Shown here: in pieces, positions 18,541 to 28,098 of the stretch | Layout: the number at the start of each line of letters is the position of its first letter | Position numbering within the stretch: the first letter of the stretch is position 1 | NCBI RefSeq assembly: GCF_028768465.1 | Contig: NZ_CP118225.1 | Span: 5,251,001-5,315,000 of the forward strand | Reading direction: 5' to 3' | Length of the DNA stretch: 64,000 bases | DNA from: Rhodopirellula sp. P2 | GTDB taxonomy: Bacteria > Planctomycetota > Planctomycetia > Pirellulales > Pirellulaceae | The notes under the pieces: generated by a model | Told to the model about the DNA's origin: nothing | The model's database searches: none | The model's input: only the letters and a program-made list of their open reading frames with translations | Made by a program: the position numbers and the translations under genes

Positions 18541-18605
18541 CCCGCTGAAATGACTTCGCCTGCCTTACTTCCGCATACAACCTCCTCGTGGCATCAAACA
18601 ATCTA

Positions 18606-19349
18606 ATGTGCAAAACGGTCGCCGTCATTCAGTCAAGCTACCTACCGTGGAAGGGATACTTTGACATCATCCATGATGTCGATCTATTCATATTCTACGA
18701 CGATGTCCAATTCTCAAAGAACAGCTGGCGCAACCGCAACCGAATCATCGGGCCATCGGGCCCCCACTGGATAACGGTCCCCGTTGGCAAAGCAAGTGGC
18801 CGGCTGATCCATGAAGTCGAACTCACTGACCATGCGTGGCAAGACAAACACCTCGCCGCGATCACCAACGCCTACCGAAAGTCGAGGTATTTCAAACTCT
18901 ACATTGACTTTGTGACCGACATCTTCACACAAAAGAAGTGGACCAGTCTCTCTGAGTTGAACCAACAAACGACGCGTGATATCGCAACAAATCTACTTGG
19001 AATCGATACAAAAATGATTGATTCTCGCGTCTTTTCGCCCTCAGGTGCAAAGCAAGAGCGTCTAATCGACCTCCTAAAGCAAGCTGGTGCCACACGTTAC
19101 ATCTCTGGTCCTGCCGCCAAAGACTATATCAGCGAACAAGTTTTTCGAGACAACAATATTGAACTGATCTACAAGGACTACGCTGGATACCCAACGTATG
19201 ACCAGGGCACTAAAGAATTTGCCCACGACGTAACGATCCTAGACACGCTGTTCCACTGCGGCCCATCAACTCCCCAACACGTGTGGGATTGGAGAGACCA
19301 ACAGCAGGTACCGAACAGATTGCAAGGGACCAAGTCAGATGGCAGCTAA
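18606..19349 (+). CDS. WbqC-family protein
   Basis: About 247 residues from the ATG at 18606 (a GTG at 18588 is possible). VAVIQSSYLPWKGYFDIIHD, FYDDVQFSKNSWRNRNRI and HWITVPVGK are the defining WbqC-like signature. The molecular role is not firmly known; members sit in O-antigen and glycan clusters next to aminosugar transaminases. The 3' end overlaps the next gene by 11 bp. Given the neighbours it may assist formation or transfer of the 4-amino sugar, which is inference only. Confidence 0.85.
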   Translation: MCKTVAVIQSSYLPWKGYFDIIHDVDLFIFYDDVQFSKNSWRNRNRIIGPSGPHWITVPVGKASGRLIHEVELTDHAWQDKHLAAITNAYRKSRYFKLYIDFVTDIFTQKKWTSLSELNQQTTRDIATNLLGIDTKMIDSRVFSPSGAKQERLIDLLKQAGATRYISGPAAKDYISEQVFRDNNIELIYKDYAGYPTYDQGTKEFAHDVTILDTLFHCGPSTPQHVWDWRDQQQVPNRLQGTKSDGS

Positions 19350-19992
19350 ACTGGCAATTATTGGGGCAGGCGATCTTGGCAAAACACTCCTGAAACTCTT
19401 AAGCGATATACCGACCTATAATTTCGCTGGCTTTTTGGACGACACCCTCGCCCAGGAGAACGGCAAAGGCAAAAACGTACTTGGTGCTATTGATGATGCA
19501 AAACGGTTACAGAACGAAGGAGCGTTTGATGCTGCAATTCTTGCCATCGGCTATAATCACATGGTCGCGAGACAACAGATCTTCGAGGACATGTCCCGCT
19601 CTGGTATTCGCCTTGCCAAGCTTATCCACCCAACCGCATGCATTGCAAACGACAGCAGAATCGAACATGGTTCTGTAATTTTTCCCGGATGCACAATTGA
19701 TGTCGGCGCTCGAATAGGACGCAACACAGTCATAAACGCGGGTGCAGTCGTCAGCCATGACACATCGATAGGTTCGCACTGCTTCATTGGACCAGGCAGC
19801 GTTTTCGCGGGTTTTGCTCACACCGGCGAACGATGCCGGTTTGGTGTCGGATGCATCATCCATGACAACATTCGAATTAGCGATGACTGCCAAGTGGCTA
19901 GTGCGTCACTAGTTACGCATGACGTGCCACCAGGACAACTTGTAATGGGAACGCCTGCAAAGTTCCGTCGGAAGGTTGAATGGCTCCGCTAG
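19339..19992 (+). CDS. NeuD/PglD-family sugar O/N-acyltransferase
   Basis: 217 residues. The N-terminal PglD-type fold KLAIIGAGDLGKTLLKLL binds the sugar nucleotide. A left-handed beta-helix follows from LIHPTACIANDSRIEHGSVI onward and ends at GQLVMGTPAKFRRKVEW. This is the family that N-acetylates 4-amino-6-deoxy sugar nucleotides (PglD) and O-acetylates sialic acid (NeuD). Sitting between a WecE-like transaminase and a GT56-like transferase, it is the best candidate to acetylate dTDP-Fuc4N, a job done by an unrelated GNAT protein (WecD) in enterobacteria. It overlaps the WbqC gene by 11 bp. Confidence 0.85.
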   Translation: MAAKLAIIGAGDLGKTLLKLLSDIPTYNFAGFLDDTLAQENGKGKNVLGAIDDAKRLQNEGAFDAAILAIGYNHMVARQQIFEDMSRSGIRLAKLIHPTACIANDSRIEHGSVIFPGCTIDVGARIGRNTVINAGAVVSHDTSIGSHCFIGPGSVFAGFAHTGERCRFGVGCIIHDNIRISDDCQVASASLVTHDVPPGQLVMGTPAKFRRKVEWLR

Positions 19993-20050
19993 AAATTTAT
20001 TGCGAACATCTTGCCGCCTGGAAACACTGCACGACTCTCACACACGAGGT

Positions 20051-21205
20051 ATGGCAATGAACAGTGCCCTGCATCTGCTCGCAGATAGCCCCTATGGCAA
20101 CATGATTGCGAAGTTGTTCACCGATGCCCTTCCAGAATGGGAACACACTTTTTTTGTGTGTTCTAAAGGCCCCCTGAGATACCCAATCACATCAACACGC
20201 AAGGTTCATTCTGGTTCACCTAAGCGGCTGACTGAGCTAACCAACGAGTCCCTCCAGGTCATCGTGTCCAATGGGGTGCCCCTGAACTCTGCATACCACC
20301 AATCACTGCCAGACAACCCCGCGAAAGTTTGGGTTCTATGGGGGTTTGAGGTATATGCAAACCGTCGATTCAGGAGCATTAGCGATGGCACTTCCACATT
20401 CACGATGCCAGGCACCAGTGACCTTTACCGCGCCAAACGCGACCAATCGCGACTGCGACGGATGGCTAGTTTCGCAAGACAGTTGCTCGCCAGCACCAGG
20501 CCGTCGCATCTCAAGGATGCGATCGAACAATTTGACCACTGCGTGATGCTGTTCCGCGAAGAGTACGACATGCTTCAAGAGCTGATCGGCTTCTCAAAAT
20601 TGCCTCTTACACAGACCGCTGGCGTCCCCCTGGATTCACTAATCGGAGAGGGTATTCTCACCGCCGAAGACACACCTCAGGGGCGTCCCAACAACATCCT
20701 ACTGGGCAACTCAGCCTCCCCGACTTGCAATCATGTCGAGGCGATTGAGCGAATCCAACGCATAGGACTTCCGGCCGGGGGAAAAGTAATCGTTCCACTC
20801 AGTTACGGCGACAAGCGATATGGCGAAGCGGTGTCGCAATTGCTTGCAAAGCATTTACCCAACCGTCACGTCGCACTGACAGACTTCATGCCAATTGATA
20901 AGTACAATGACGTGCTCGGATCTTGCCCGATCGTATTGATGAATCACCTGCGGCAGCAGGCCGTCGGCAACATTCTGGCATCAATCTACCGGGGCGCCAT
21001 CGTCTACCTAAATCGAACGCCTGTTTATCTAGGACTGAAGCGAATGGGCATTGACGTTCGTTTAGTGGACGACCTTAAGTCACGGGAGCAGATCACTGAA
21101 CGGCTGGAGACGTCTCAGGTGCTGAAACACCGCGAAATCCTGGAAGAGCACGTTGGGCGACAATCAGTCACTGCAGCCTATCGAAAACTGTTCGATTGTA
21201 TTTAG
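20051..21205 (+). CDS. GT56-like transferase (Fuc4NAc transferase, WecF-like)
   Basis: 384 residues from the ATG at 20051 (a second ATG is at 20057). LHLLADSPYGNMIAKLF and KVWVLWGFEVYANRRF resemble the WecF family, which transfers Fuc4NAc from dTDP-Fuc4NAc to a lipid-linked sugar. NILLGNSASPTCNHVEAIERI and VIVPLSYGDKRYGEAVSQLL are also characteristic (NSA/LSYG motifs of GT56). The gene lies downstream of the WecE-like and acyltransferase genes, as expected for its donor. Expected to be a cytosolic, membrane-associated enzyme. The linkage is inferred from the family. Confidence 0.75.
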   Translation: MAMNSALHLLADSPYGNMIAKLFTDALPEWEHTFFVCSKGPLRYPITSTRKVHSGSPKRLTELTNESLQVIVSNGVPLNSAYHQSLPDNPAKVWVLWGFEVYANRRFRSISDGTSTFTMPGTSDLYRAKRDQSRLRRMASFARQLLASTRPSHLKDAIEQFDHCVMLFREEYDMLQELIGFSKLPLTQTAGVPLDSLIGEGILTAEDTPQGRPNNILLGNSASPTCNHVEAIERIQRIGLPAGGKVIVPLSYGDKRYGEAVSQLLAKHLPNRHVALTDFMPIDKYNDVLGSCPIVLMNHLRQQAVGNILASIYRGAIVYLNRTPVYLGLKRMGIDVRLVDDLKSREQITERLETSQVLKHREILEEHVGRQSVTAAYRKLFDCI

Positions 21206-21283
21206 CAGACACTGACGCTGTGCCCCCACCACAACATTGTTCCGAAACGCCCCACACGCTAAACCTCCACTGAACAACACACC

Positions 21284-22639
21284 TTGACCCACCCTTCACG
21301 CGGAAGAAAGTTCTTAGGCAACTTATCTTACAGCATCACTGGCCAGGTAGTCACACTGGCGGCCGGAATTGTCACTTCCATTATTCTTGCACGCTGGCTC
21401 GGACCCGACCTGAGAGGTGAACTGGCTCTTGTGCTGTTGTTACCATCGACGCTGCTTGCCCTACTCACAAGTGGATTCAACGCCCCCATTGTCCATTTTG
21501 TTGCAACCGGCGAATGGCCCAATCAGCGCATTACCGCAAACGTGACAGGGATTGGCACACTGCTAGCGGCCCTGTCAATCGCGGTGGGCTGCGCAGCAAT
21601 CCACTGGCGACACCTGCTCTTCCCCGGAATATCAACACCGCTTCTCATCGCAAGCCTCGGCTTGATACCGATCCAAGTCGCTCAAGGTAGCCTCAATGCG
21701 ATCCTGATTGGGAAACAGGCCTTTCGACGCAGCATGCTGACAAACCTGATTGTCTCCCCCCTGCAACTGGTTATCAACCTCACTGCGGTCGTGTACCTCG
21801 ACCTTGGCATACTCGGGGCATTTGCATCCACCCTTCTATGCGGCTTGGTAGGAACGTCTATATCGGCAACACACGTTTACCGCGAAGTGGGCGTCGGAAA
21901 CTTCTGGACCTGGCCGGAGCTCTCGATCGCACCATTGCGATCGGCGATCACATATGGCATGAAGGCTCACGTCGCGAACCTGGCTGGCTTTCTCAACTAC
22001 CGGGTGGACATGTTTCTTGTAAACCTCTTGCTAGGCACGGCTCAAGCCGGCTTCTACGTCGTGGCCGTTGGCCTCGCTGAAAAACTATGGATCCTAGTCT
22101 CAAGCCTTGCCGGAGTTGTCTTCCCAACAGTTTCCGCCGAGGCTCAAAGTGACCCACTAGCAAGCGCACAGTTCACTTCACGCATTGCGGCGACAATGCT
22201 CTGCCTCCTATCTCTAGCGGCAATCGTCATGTCATTGACCGCTATCCCATTCATAAACTTGATGTACGGAGCGGAATTCGCCAAAGCAGGCTGGGTAATG
22301 ATCAGCTTACTCCCGGGCATCACGCTCCTCGGACACGCGAAACTGCTCTCCAACCACATCGCAGGAATTGGCCACCCTGAAGTCAACGCGATTGGAGCAT
22401 CACTAGGAGTGGTGATTAACATCGCCTCAAACTTTGCATTGATCCCCCGCTACGGCCTGATTGGAGCCGGCATTTCGACTTCCGTCTCGTACTCCATCAT
22501 CTCCTTCTACTGCTATTACAAATTCGTCCAACTCACTGGGGTCTCCTATCGCCTCCCGCTCATTCCAAACGGAAGAGATCTCAAACTAGCTGCCGCGAAG
22601 TCCACGGCACTCGCCAGGCGAGTTCGCCCCTGGCAATAA
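21284..22639 (+). CDS. Wzx-type polysaccharide flippase
   Basis: A 451-residue hydrophobic protein with about 12-14 predicted helices, starting KFLGNLSYSITGQVVTLAAG and continuing IILARWLGPDLRGELALVLL, the typical N-terminus of the MOP/MATE superfamily of lipid-linked oligosaccharide flippases. It would move the undecaprenyl-linked repeat unit across the inner membrane. No ATG is suitably placed; a TTG at 21284 opens the frame, and 79 bp separate it from the GT56-like gene. The C-terminal tail (about 30 residues) is basic. Confidence 0.87.
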   Translation: MTHPSRGRKFLGNLSYSITGQVVTLAAGIVTSIILARWLGPDLRGELALVLLLPSTLLALLTSGFNAPIVHFVATGEWPNQRITANVTGIGTLLAALSIAVGCAAIHWRHLLFPGISTPLLIASLGLIPIQVAQGSLNAILIGKQAFRRSMLTNLIVSPLQLVINLTAVVYLDLGILGAFASTLLCGLVGTSISATHVYREVGVGNFWTWPELSIAPLRSAITYGMKAHVANLAGFLNYRVDMFLVNLLLGTAQAGFYVVAVGLAEKLWILVSSLAGVVFPTVSAEAQSDPLASAQFTSRIAATMLCLLSLAAIVMSLTAIPFINLMYGAEFAKAGWVMISLLPGITLLGHAKLLSNHIAGIGHPEVNAIGASLGVVINIASNFALIPRYGLIGAGISTSVSYSIISFYCYYKFVQLTGVSYRLPLIPNGRDLKLAAAKSTALARRVRPWQ

Positions 22640-23433
22640 CAATCGTGATACCGAACTCGCTAGCGTTAGACGGAACCCAGCTTCACTGGGACAATCTGCT
22701 CGCCACTACCGTGCACAAAGATCGTTACCTGCCCCCCCCCTTTTTGAGGATTTTCAAATCATGTGCGTGAGCCGAAGACGAGACGGTGGGTAGCGTGCCC
22801 CAAAGCAGGCTCACGAAACCGGATTTTGTACAGAGCACCGTTGTGTGCGTCCAAAGCCCAAATGCAAGCATTTCCGCCACTTACCCTGCCCTGAAGTCCC
22901 GGCAATGGACTGAACAACACGGCCCACAGTGCAATGGACGAAATAGAGATATCTGGCGATCAACACAGGCTCGCTTGAATCGATGCAGAATCACATCGAG
23001 AAATGCGTCCTCGCACCATCCATTGACGTTTTCGTACGACTTTTGCCATAAACAAATAGCTCAATATGTTTCGCCATGCGGCACCACCTCGCTTCCCCAA
23101 AAAAAAACCGGCAAGACAGTTTTCTCCGCGCCGAAAAGCTATGCGTCTGACTTCCACCTGGTCCCGCACACGCCCCACCGATCTTCCTTCAAAGACCACA
23201 ATTGTGGCATCGCAGCCACCACTCAACTAGCATCCGCAACCCAGGTGGTTCTAGAACTGGAAAGATGCGTTCCTTTCCAAAAAGAACCTTGATCATGCAC
23301 TCTTGTAAACCTTATTCATTTCATCAGTGAAACCCTTCCAACAGCTTTGCTTAACATTGTTTGTAGCCCCCGAAACTATCGCTGTTAAGGCAGAACTTGC
23401 CTTGCGTTTCGAGCAAATCCAGACGGTGACGGT
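22640..23433. other. ~0.8-kb gap without a recognised gene
   Basis: No RS1, SL1 or GGGAGGGT repeat and no recognisable gene. A frame at 22786-23292 stays open for 168 codons but looks non-coding (erratic composition, no domain). A C9T5 homopolymer tract lies at 22732-22745. The gap separates two probable transcription units within the glycan block, so a promoter may sit here; none could be defined. Confidence 0.5.
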
Positions 23434-24618
23434 TTGAGTAACTCTCAAGTTCCGTCCGATAGGGAAACTCGCCAATTTATTTCAGGAAAACGCACTATAC
23501 TAGTGGTTTCACCACAGCGTTGGGACCACCTTAAACTATCGAAGCATCACTATGCTGAGGAATTGGCAAGACTGGGCAACCAAGTTTACTTTTTGAATCC
23601 CTTCACACGCCTTGGTTGTCCCGGCCGAATAAGGATTCGCAAATCTGGCATTAAAAACTTGCATATCATCGATCAGCAATTCTTGCTTCCACTCCGACTT
23701 TTCGACATCCAGGGTTCTTTTGCACAACTTTTGCTCAAACGCCGCCTTGTAGACCTCGCAAAAGTGGTTGGGGGAAAGTTTGACATAAGTTGGAATTTTG
23801 ACAATTCTTCCGGGGCCTTTATGGATCAGACGATTCTGCCGGCAAAATACCGGATTTTCCAACCAGTCGACCGCATTGATAGAACCGCGGCGGCTTTGTC
23901 TGAACCGGACCTGTTGATCTCCGTGGCCGAAAACATCCTGGACGACTACGACACGCCAAAAGAGAAGAAACTCCTGGTCCCTCATGCGATAGGGATCGAA
24001 TTCCTTAACTTCGCTCGGAATTGCCTGGGTTCAGATGCAGCCAAGCGTGATGGGAAGGGTCGAATCCAAGTTGGATACGTCGGGAATCTTGAGATTCCGG
24101 CATTGGACCGAACTACCTTGCAACGACTGGTTCGGAATTTCCCGGAGATTCAATTTCACTTCATTGGACCATTTGACGAAAACCCCACTTTGGACAAAAG
24201 TTCCTGGCTGAACTTTTGTCGAACTGCACCCAATGCGTTGCTGCATGGATTACGAACTCCCATTGAGATCTTAGAGTACGCCAAACAGATCGACGTTTGG
24301 CTTGTCTGCTATGACCGACAGCGAGACAGGAACTCGGCGTCAAATTGTCACAAGATCACTGAGTACCTTGCAACTGGCAGCGTGGTTGTTTCTAGCCGAA
24401 TTGATGCCTTCGCTGGACGCGGAGACCTATTAACCATGGCCAAAGACGGAACTTCTGATTCGTTCCTTGAAGCATTCGCCGATGCGGTTCAAGACCTATC
24501 CTATCTGAACAGTCAAACGCTACAGGATGCGAGACTGAGATTTGCAATCTCCCGAAGCTGTCGCGAGGTGCTGCAACAGATTCAGCGGAAGATTGAATCA
24601 ATTACCGCAATCGAATAG
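23434..24618 (+). CDS. Glycosyltransferase, GT-B fold (family 4-like)
   Basis: 394 residues from a TTG at 23434 (no nearby ATG). The N-terminus TILVVSPQRWDHLKLSKHHY and the C-terminal SASNCHKITEYLATGSVVVS match GT-B enzymes such as TuaH-like teichuronic acid transferases. IQVGYVGNLEIPALDR and FHFIGPFDENP form the donor-domain start. It probably adds one sugar of the repeat unit at the cytosolic face. The acceptor and donor are unknown. Confidence 0.78.
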   Translation: MSNSQVPSDRETRQFISGKRTILVVSPQRWDHLKLSKHHYAEELARLGNQVYFLNPFTRLGCPGRIRIRKSGIKNLHIIDQQFLLPLRLFDIQGSFAQLLLKRRLVDLAKVVGGKFDISWNFDNSSGAFMDQTILPAKYRIFQPVDRIDRTAAALSEPDLLISVAENILDDYDTPKEKKLLVPHAIGIEFLNFARNCLGSDAAKRDGKGRIQVGYVGNLEIPALDRTTLQRLVRNFPEIQFHFIGPFDENPTLDKSSWLNFCRTAPNALLHGLRTPIEILEYAKQIDVWLVCYDRQRDRNSASNCHKITEYLATGSVVVSSRIDAFAGRGDLLTMAKDGTSDSFLEAFADAVQDLSYLNSQTLQDARLRFAISRSCREVLQQIQRKIESITAIE

Positions 24619-24744
24619 ATCAACTTGGCCGACGCGAGGGAATAGTATCTGCTACGCTATCTCCTCGATGGTTCGAAGGGACTTATCGGTGCTCTCAGGC
24701 ATGTCAAATTGAGATCACCCTTTACTACTCACCGCAAGATTAAA

Positions 24745-25635
24745 ATGAATGCTTTTTCGATCCGAGTACTCCGCAAACTGCGGTTGTCAAATTTTCTTCG
24801 ACTGAATTGGAAGCGGTCGTTGAACGGTGTTGATTTGCACTTTCCAATTCGCGGTGATTTGGGCTGGGGGCATTTAGGCGATGCAGAATCATGGATGACC
24901 GACCTTCTCAGCTCACTAAAAATCTATTTCCAATCCAAGCAGGATCACTGCTTTGTCGATGTCGGAGTCAATATTGGACAGACCTTGGTAAAGCAGCAGA
25001 CCGTGACTCCCGGTGGTGCTTACGTCGGCTTTGAGCCAAACGCCTCTTGCGTTGCCTATGTAGATGAATTAGTGAAATTGAATGGCTGGGAAAACGTAGA
25101 GCTATATCCGGTGGGCGTGTCACAAACGCCTGAATTATGCAATCTGAATTTCTTCAGCCAGTCGGAGATTGATTCCGGTGCGTCGATAATTGAGCAGTTT
25201 CGAACCGAGCAACCTGTTCTGCGACGATCTCATGTTGCCGTCTTCCCATTGAACGCCGCTGGACTTAGTCGCCCAGTCTCGTTCCTTAAAATCGATGTGG
25301 AAGGAGCGGAACTCGAGGTACTGAGAGGCGCCAACTCAGTCATACTGAGAGATCGTCCTTTAGTTTCTATCGAGATCCTGCCTTGCTACGATGTGTCAAA
25401 TAAGTTTCGAATCGAGCGGCAGTATGCTCTAGAGCAGTTGATGGCAAAAGCAAAATACAGGTGCTTTAGAATTCTTAAAGCAACTGCAGAACAGGGGCGG
25501 CTCACAGGCATCGAAAGAGTTGATTCCATAGGCGTCCATGGCGACATAGACCTTGCCGACTATCTGTGGATACCACAAGAGTCCGTTGACGATATCTGTG
25601 GGTTGATCGCTCAACAGTTCGCGGTAGATGGGTGA
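24745..25635 (+). CDS. FkbM-family SAM-dependent methyltransferase
   Basis: 296 residues from the ATG at 24745; an in-frame TTG at 24709 is possible. SAM motif CFVDVGVNIGQTLVK, acidic motif YVGFEPNASC, and SFLKIDVEGAELEVLRGA are diagnostic of FkbM methyltransferases, which usually O-methylate sugars or natural products. In this cluster it probably methylates a sugar hydroxyl. The stop overlaps the next gene's GTG (GTGA at 25632-25635). Confidence 0.88.
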   Translation: MNAFSIRVLRKLRLSNFLRLNWKRSLNGVDLHFPIRGDLGWGHLGDAESWMTDLLSSLKIYFQSKQDHCFVDVGVNIGQTLVKQQTVTPGGAYVGFEPNASCVAYVDELVKLNGWENVELYPVGVSQTPELCNLNFFSQSEIDSGASIIEQFRTEQPVLRRSHVAVFPLNAAGLSRPVSFLKIDVEGAELEVLRGANSVILRDRPLVSIEILPCYDVSNKFRIERQYALEQLMAKAKYRCFRILKATAEQGRLTGIERVDSIGVHGDIDLADYLWIPQESVDDICGLIAQQFAVDG

Positions 25636-26756
25636 ACCAGCACCTGGCCTATCTCACCTTGCGAAGTCACTCTCTCTTTCACAGATCATCTACTGTGCAA
25701 ATAAAAAGCAAGCAATTAAGAAGCGATACCAGAATAGACGCCAATGGAGTTTCGGTCGTCATTCCGACCATCGGACGCGAAGCGGTAGTGCTGGACACGG
25801 TGAGTGACCTGACCCGCCAAGCTGGTGTCGACTTCGAGATAATCATTGTCACGCAATCTACCCAAACGCTCGATGAAGTACAAAGCTTGGCCGTTAGACA
25901 TAACGTCGCAGCACGATGTTATTATCAATCGGAACCAAATGCGAGTTTGGCAAGGAACGTTGGGTTGCGGGAAGCAAAGTTCAACGTCGTACTATTCATT
26001 GATGATGACATGCATTTGCCGAATATTCGGTTCCTCGAAAGCCACCTTGCTCCATTCGAAGAACCCAGCTTGGCCGGAGTTGCCGGGCAAGTCCTGTTGC
26101 CGGGGCAGGAACCAAGGACCCGGGCACTTCATTATTTCGCAAGCAGGAAAAGGGTGGGCTGGCTCTATTTTCCACCTACGTGGACAAAGCCCGATAGTGT
26201 ACGAAACGGAATTTCATGCAACTTGTCCGTTCGAAAAGACCTTGCCCTAGACGTCGGTGGGATGGATGCTAACTTTGTCAAAGGCGCTCACCGTGAGGAG
26301 TCTGATTTTTGCCTAAGACTTACGGACAAGCACGGTTTGCTAGCATTCTCCCCAGCAGCGTCAGCGGTGCATCTTCACGTTCCCTCGGGCGGTTGTCGCT
26401 CTTGGAACGACCGGAAGATTGAAAAGCCCAATTCGCACGCTAACCATCATCTGGCAGGCGAATGGTACTTCTTGTTACGAGGGCTCCAACTTGGGACCAT
26501 TGGATACCTGGACCTTCCAGACTACTTCTTCGCACTCGCGAAACGCCATCTATGGTACCGTCCAAATGGCAAGCGATTCCAGGGCGGATTCAAGGCATTG
26601 TTGAATTCATTGGAGGGTCTGCTCGAAGCACGTCGGTGGTTGAAGTCAAAACCTCGATTGGTCGATTCGGTTTCAAACAGCGAGTACAAATTGGTCTGGG
26701 AAGTAACGCCCAAAGATCAAACAGAATTCGAGAGGGGCCAGCAAGCGAGGCACTGA
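25632..26756 (+). CDS. Family 2 glycosyltransferase
   Basis: 374 residues starting with GTG at 25632, coupled by a 4-bp overlap to the FkbM gene. The GT-A domain starts at about residue 40 with GVSVVIPTIGREAVVLDTVS, has the DxD-like FIDDDMHLP and YQSEPNASLARNVGL, and an acceptor-side GAHREESDFCLRL (EED-type catalytic acid). It probably transfers one sugar of the repeat unit. The first ~38 residues before the domain are unusual, so a later start is possible. Confidence 0.82.
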   Translation: MNQHLAYLTLRSHSLFHRSSTVQIKSKQLRSDTRIDANGVSVVIPTIGREAVVLDTVSDLTRQAGVDFEIIIVTQSTQTLDEVQSLAVRHNVAARCYYQSEPNASLARNVGLREAKFNVVLFIDDDMHLPNIRFLESHLAPFEEPSLAGVAGQVLLPGQEPRTRALHYFASRKRVGWLYFPPTWTKPDSVRNGISCNLSVRKDLALDVGGMDANFVKGAHREESDFCLRLTDKHGLLAFSPAASAVHLHVPSGGCRSWNDRKIEKPNSHANHHLAGEWYFLLRGLQLGTIGYLDLPDYFFALAKRHLWYRPNGKRFQGGFKALLNSLEGLLEARRWLKSKPRLVDSVSNSEYKLVWEVTPKDQTEFERGQQARH

Positions 26757-27018
26757 TACCTCAATGCGAGTAGCACGAATTCGTTGATAATGACCGTTCC
26801 ACCTATAGCACGATGTTTCTACTTGGCCGATTTCGCATCCAGATACAGCGAAGGCATGCGACATCCGGCAAGGAACTATTGCTGGACAGCGGCGCGAAGC
26901 AAGACGGGACACTTGGACTGACCAACAGAAAGAAATCCTGCAGCAACCGTCAAGATGCATTACGTCCTTTGCCGCGTTCTTAGATCTCGGAAATCATACT
27001 CGCCATTATACAGGACAC

Positions 27019-28014
27019 GTGTGTTACAATTTTAGCAAAGTCCCGAAAAGGCTCTTCAGCCGAAAAAGTGGGTGTATAAAACAAGGCACAATACAAGAAA
27101 CAGAATACGTAAAGAAGTCATATGCTGCGTTTTCTCGACGTGTCAGTTCGTTTTGTGAAAATTACCGCATCGGCTGTTACCTCGTGCCTCGGTTTACGTC
27201 GGTGGAACGGTGGGAGGAACTGCAGTTTTTCATTCGAATGCCTGCTAGCTATAATATCATTTTTGATGCAAGGTCAAAGACGCACCTTGGTCGCTTTATC
27301 TGCGGGAACTATGAATGCCGGTTGACATAGAAAATCTGCGTTTATTTCAATGCCGATTGGGTAATTTTGGACATCGGAGTAAATGTTGGGTACTACACAT
27401 TGCCATTTGCGAATAGACTTCAGCTACTTGGCGGCACCGGAGCTGTACACGCCTTCGAGCCTGTCGAGGCAAATTTCCGAGCGTTTGCGTCTGGAGTGGA
27501 CGCAAATCGTCTGAGTGAGCGTGTGCGCCTACATAGGTACGGTCTTGGAGAGCGTTTTGAAGAAGTTCAAATCTCCATGACCGAAGATGGTGAAACGGGA
27601 AACGCGGTTGTTGTGAGTCCTGAGTTGGCAAAAGAACGCGAGATTGCACATTTTGAGAAAATCCAGATTTTGTGTCTTGACAATCTTGTTGAAGAATTGA
27701 ACATCCAACGGTTTGATTTGATTAAAATCGACATTGAGGGCGGAGAAATATCGTTCCTTCGCGGTGCGAGAAATTTCATTACGCGTTTCCTGCCCGTCAT
27801 CTATGGTGAATTTAACTCATACTTCATTGACGTAAACGGGCAGAAGACTCAGGAGGCAATTGACTTTCTAGCCCAGCTGGGATATCGATGCCACAGACAG
27901 CTCAGTCGCTCGCATCATTTTGCACCTATAGGCGTTTACCAAGAAGGAATCGGGGATCTTCTCTTCCTGCCACCTACAATTCCGGCAGCAGATCTATCGT
28001 TTTGGGCCGACTGA
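27019..28014 (+). pseudogene. FkbM-family methyltransferase interrupted by an in-frame TAG
   Basis: A single frame from about 27019 to 28014 encodes a complete FkbM-type protein except for TAG at 27328-27330. Before it lies FDARSKTHLGRFICGNYE; directly after it, in the same frame, ICVYFNADWVILDIGVNVGY gives the SAM motif, then AFEPVEANFRAF and FDLIKIDIEGGEISFLRGA. No shift is needed, so this is a nonsense change, not an indel. The downstream part could start at a TTG at 27367 but would lack the N-terminal third. Likely a recent pseudogene, a sequencing error, or stop readthrough. The true start is unclear (GTG at 27019 opens the frame). Confidence 0.85.
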
Positions 28015-28098
28015 AGGCCGCACGCATTTTACGTCGAATAGCTAAACTTTTCTTCCATTTCGCTTGAAACCGACCAGCGTCTACTAAAGAGATATATT

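Noticed and set aside
20051-21205. Ordinary GT4 glycosyltransferase
   Set aside because: It lacks the E-x7-E motif of GT4; the WGFEVYA and LSYGDKRYG segments fit GT56 better.
22786-23292. 168-codon plus-strand frame
   Set aside because: No domain, no good start context and an uneven composition; both strands have comparable chance frames.
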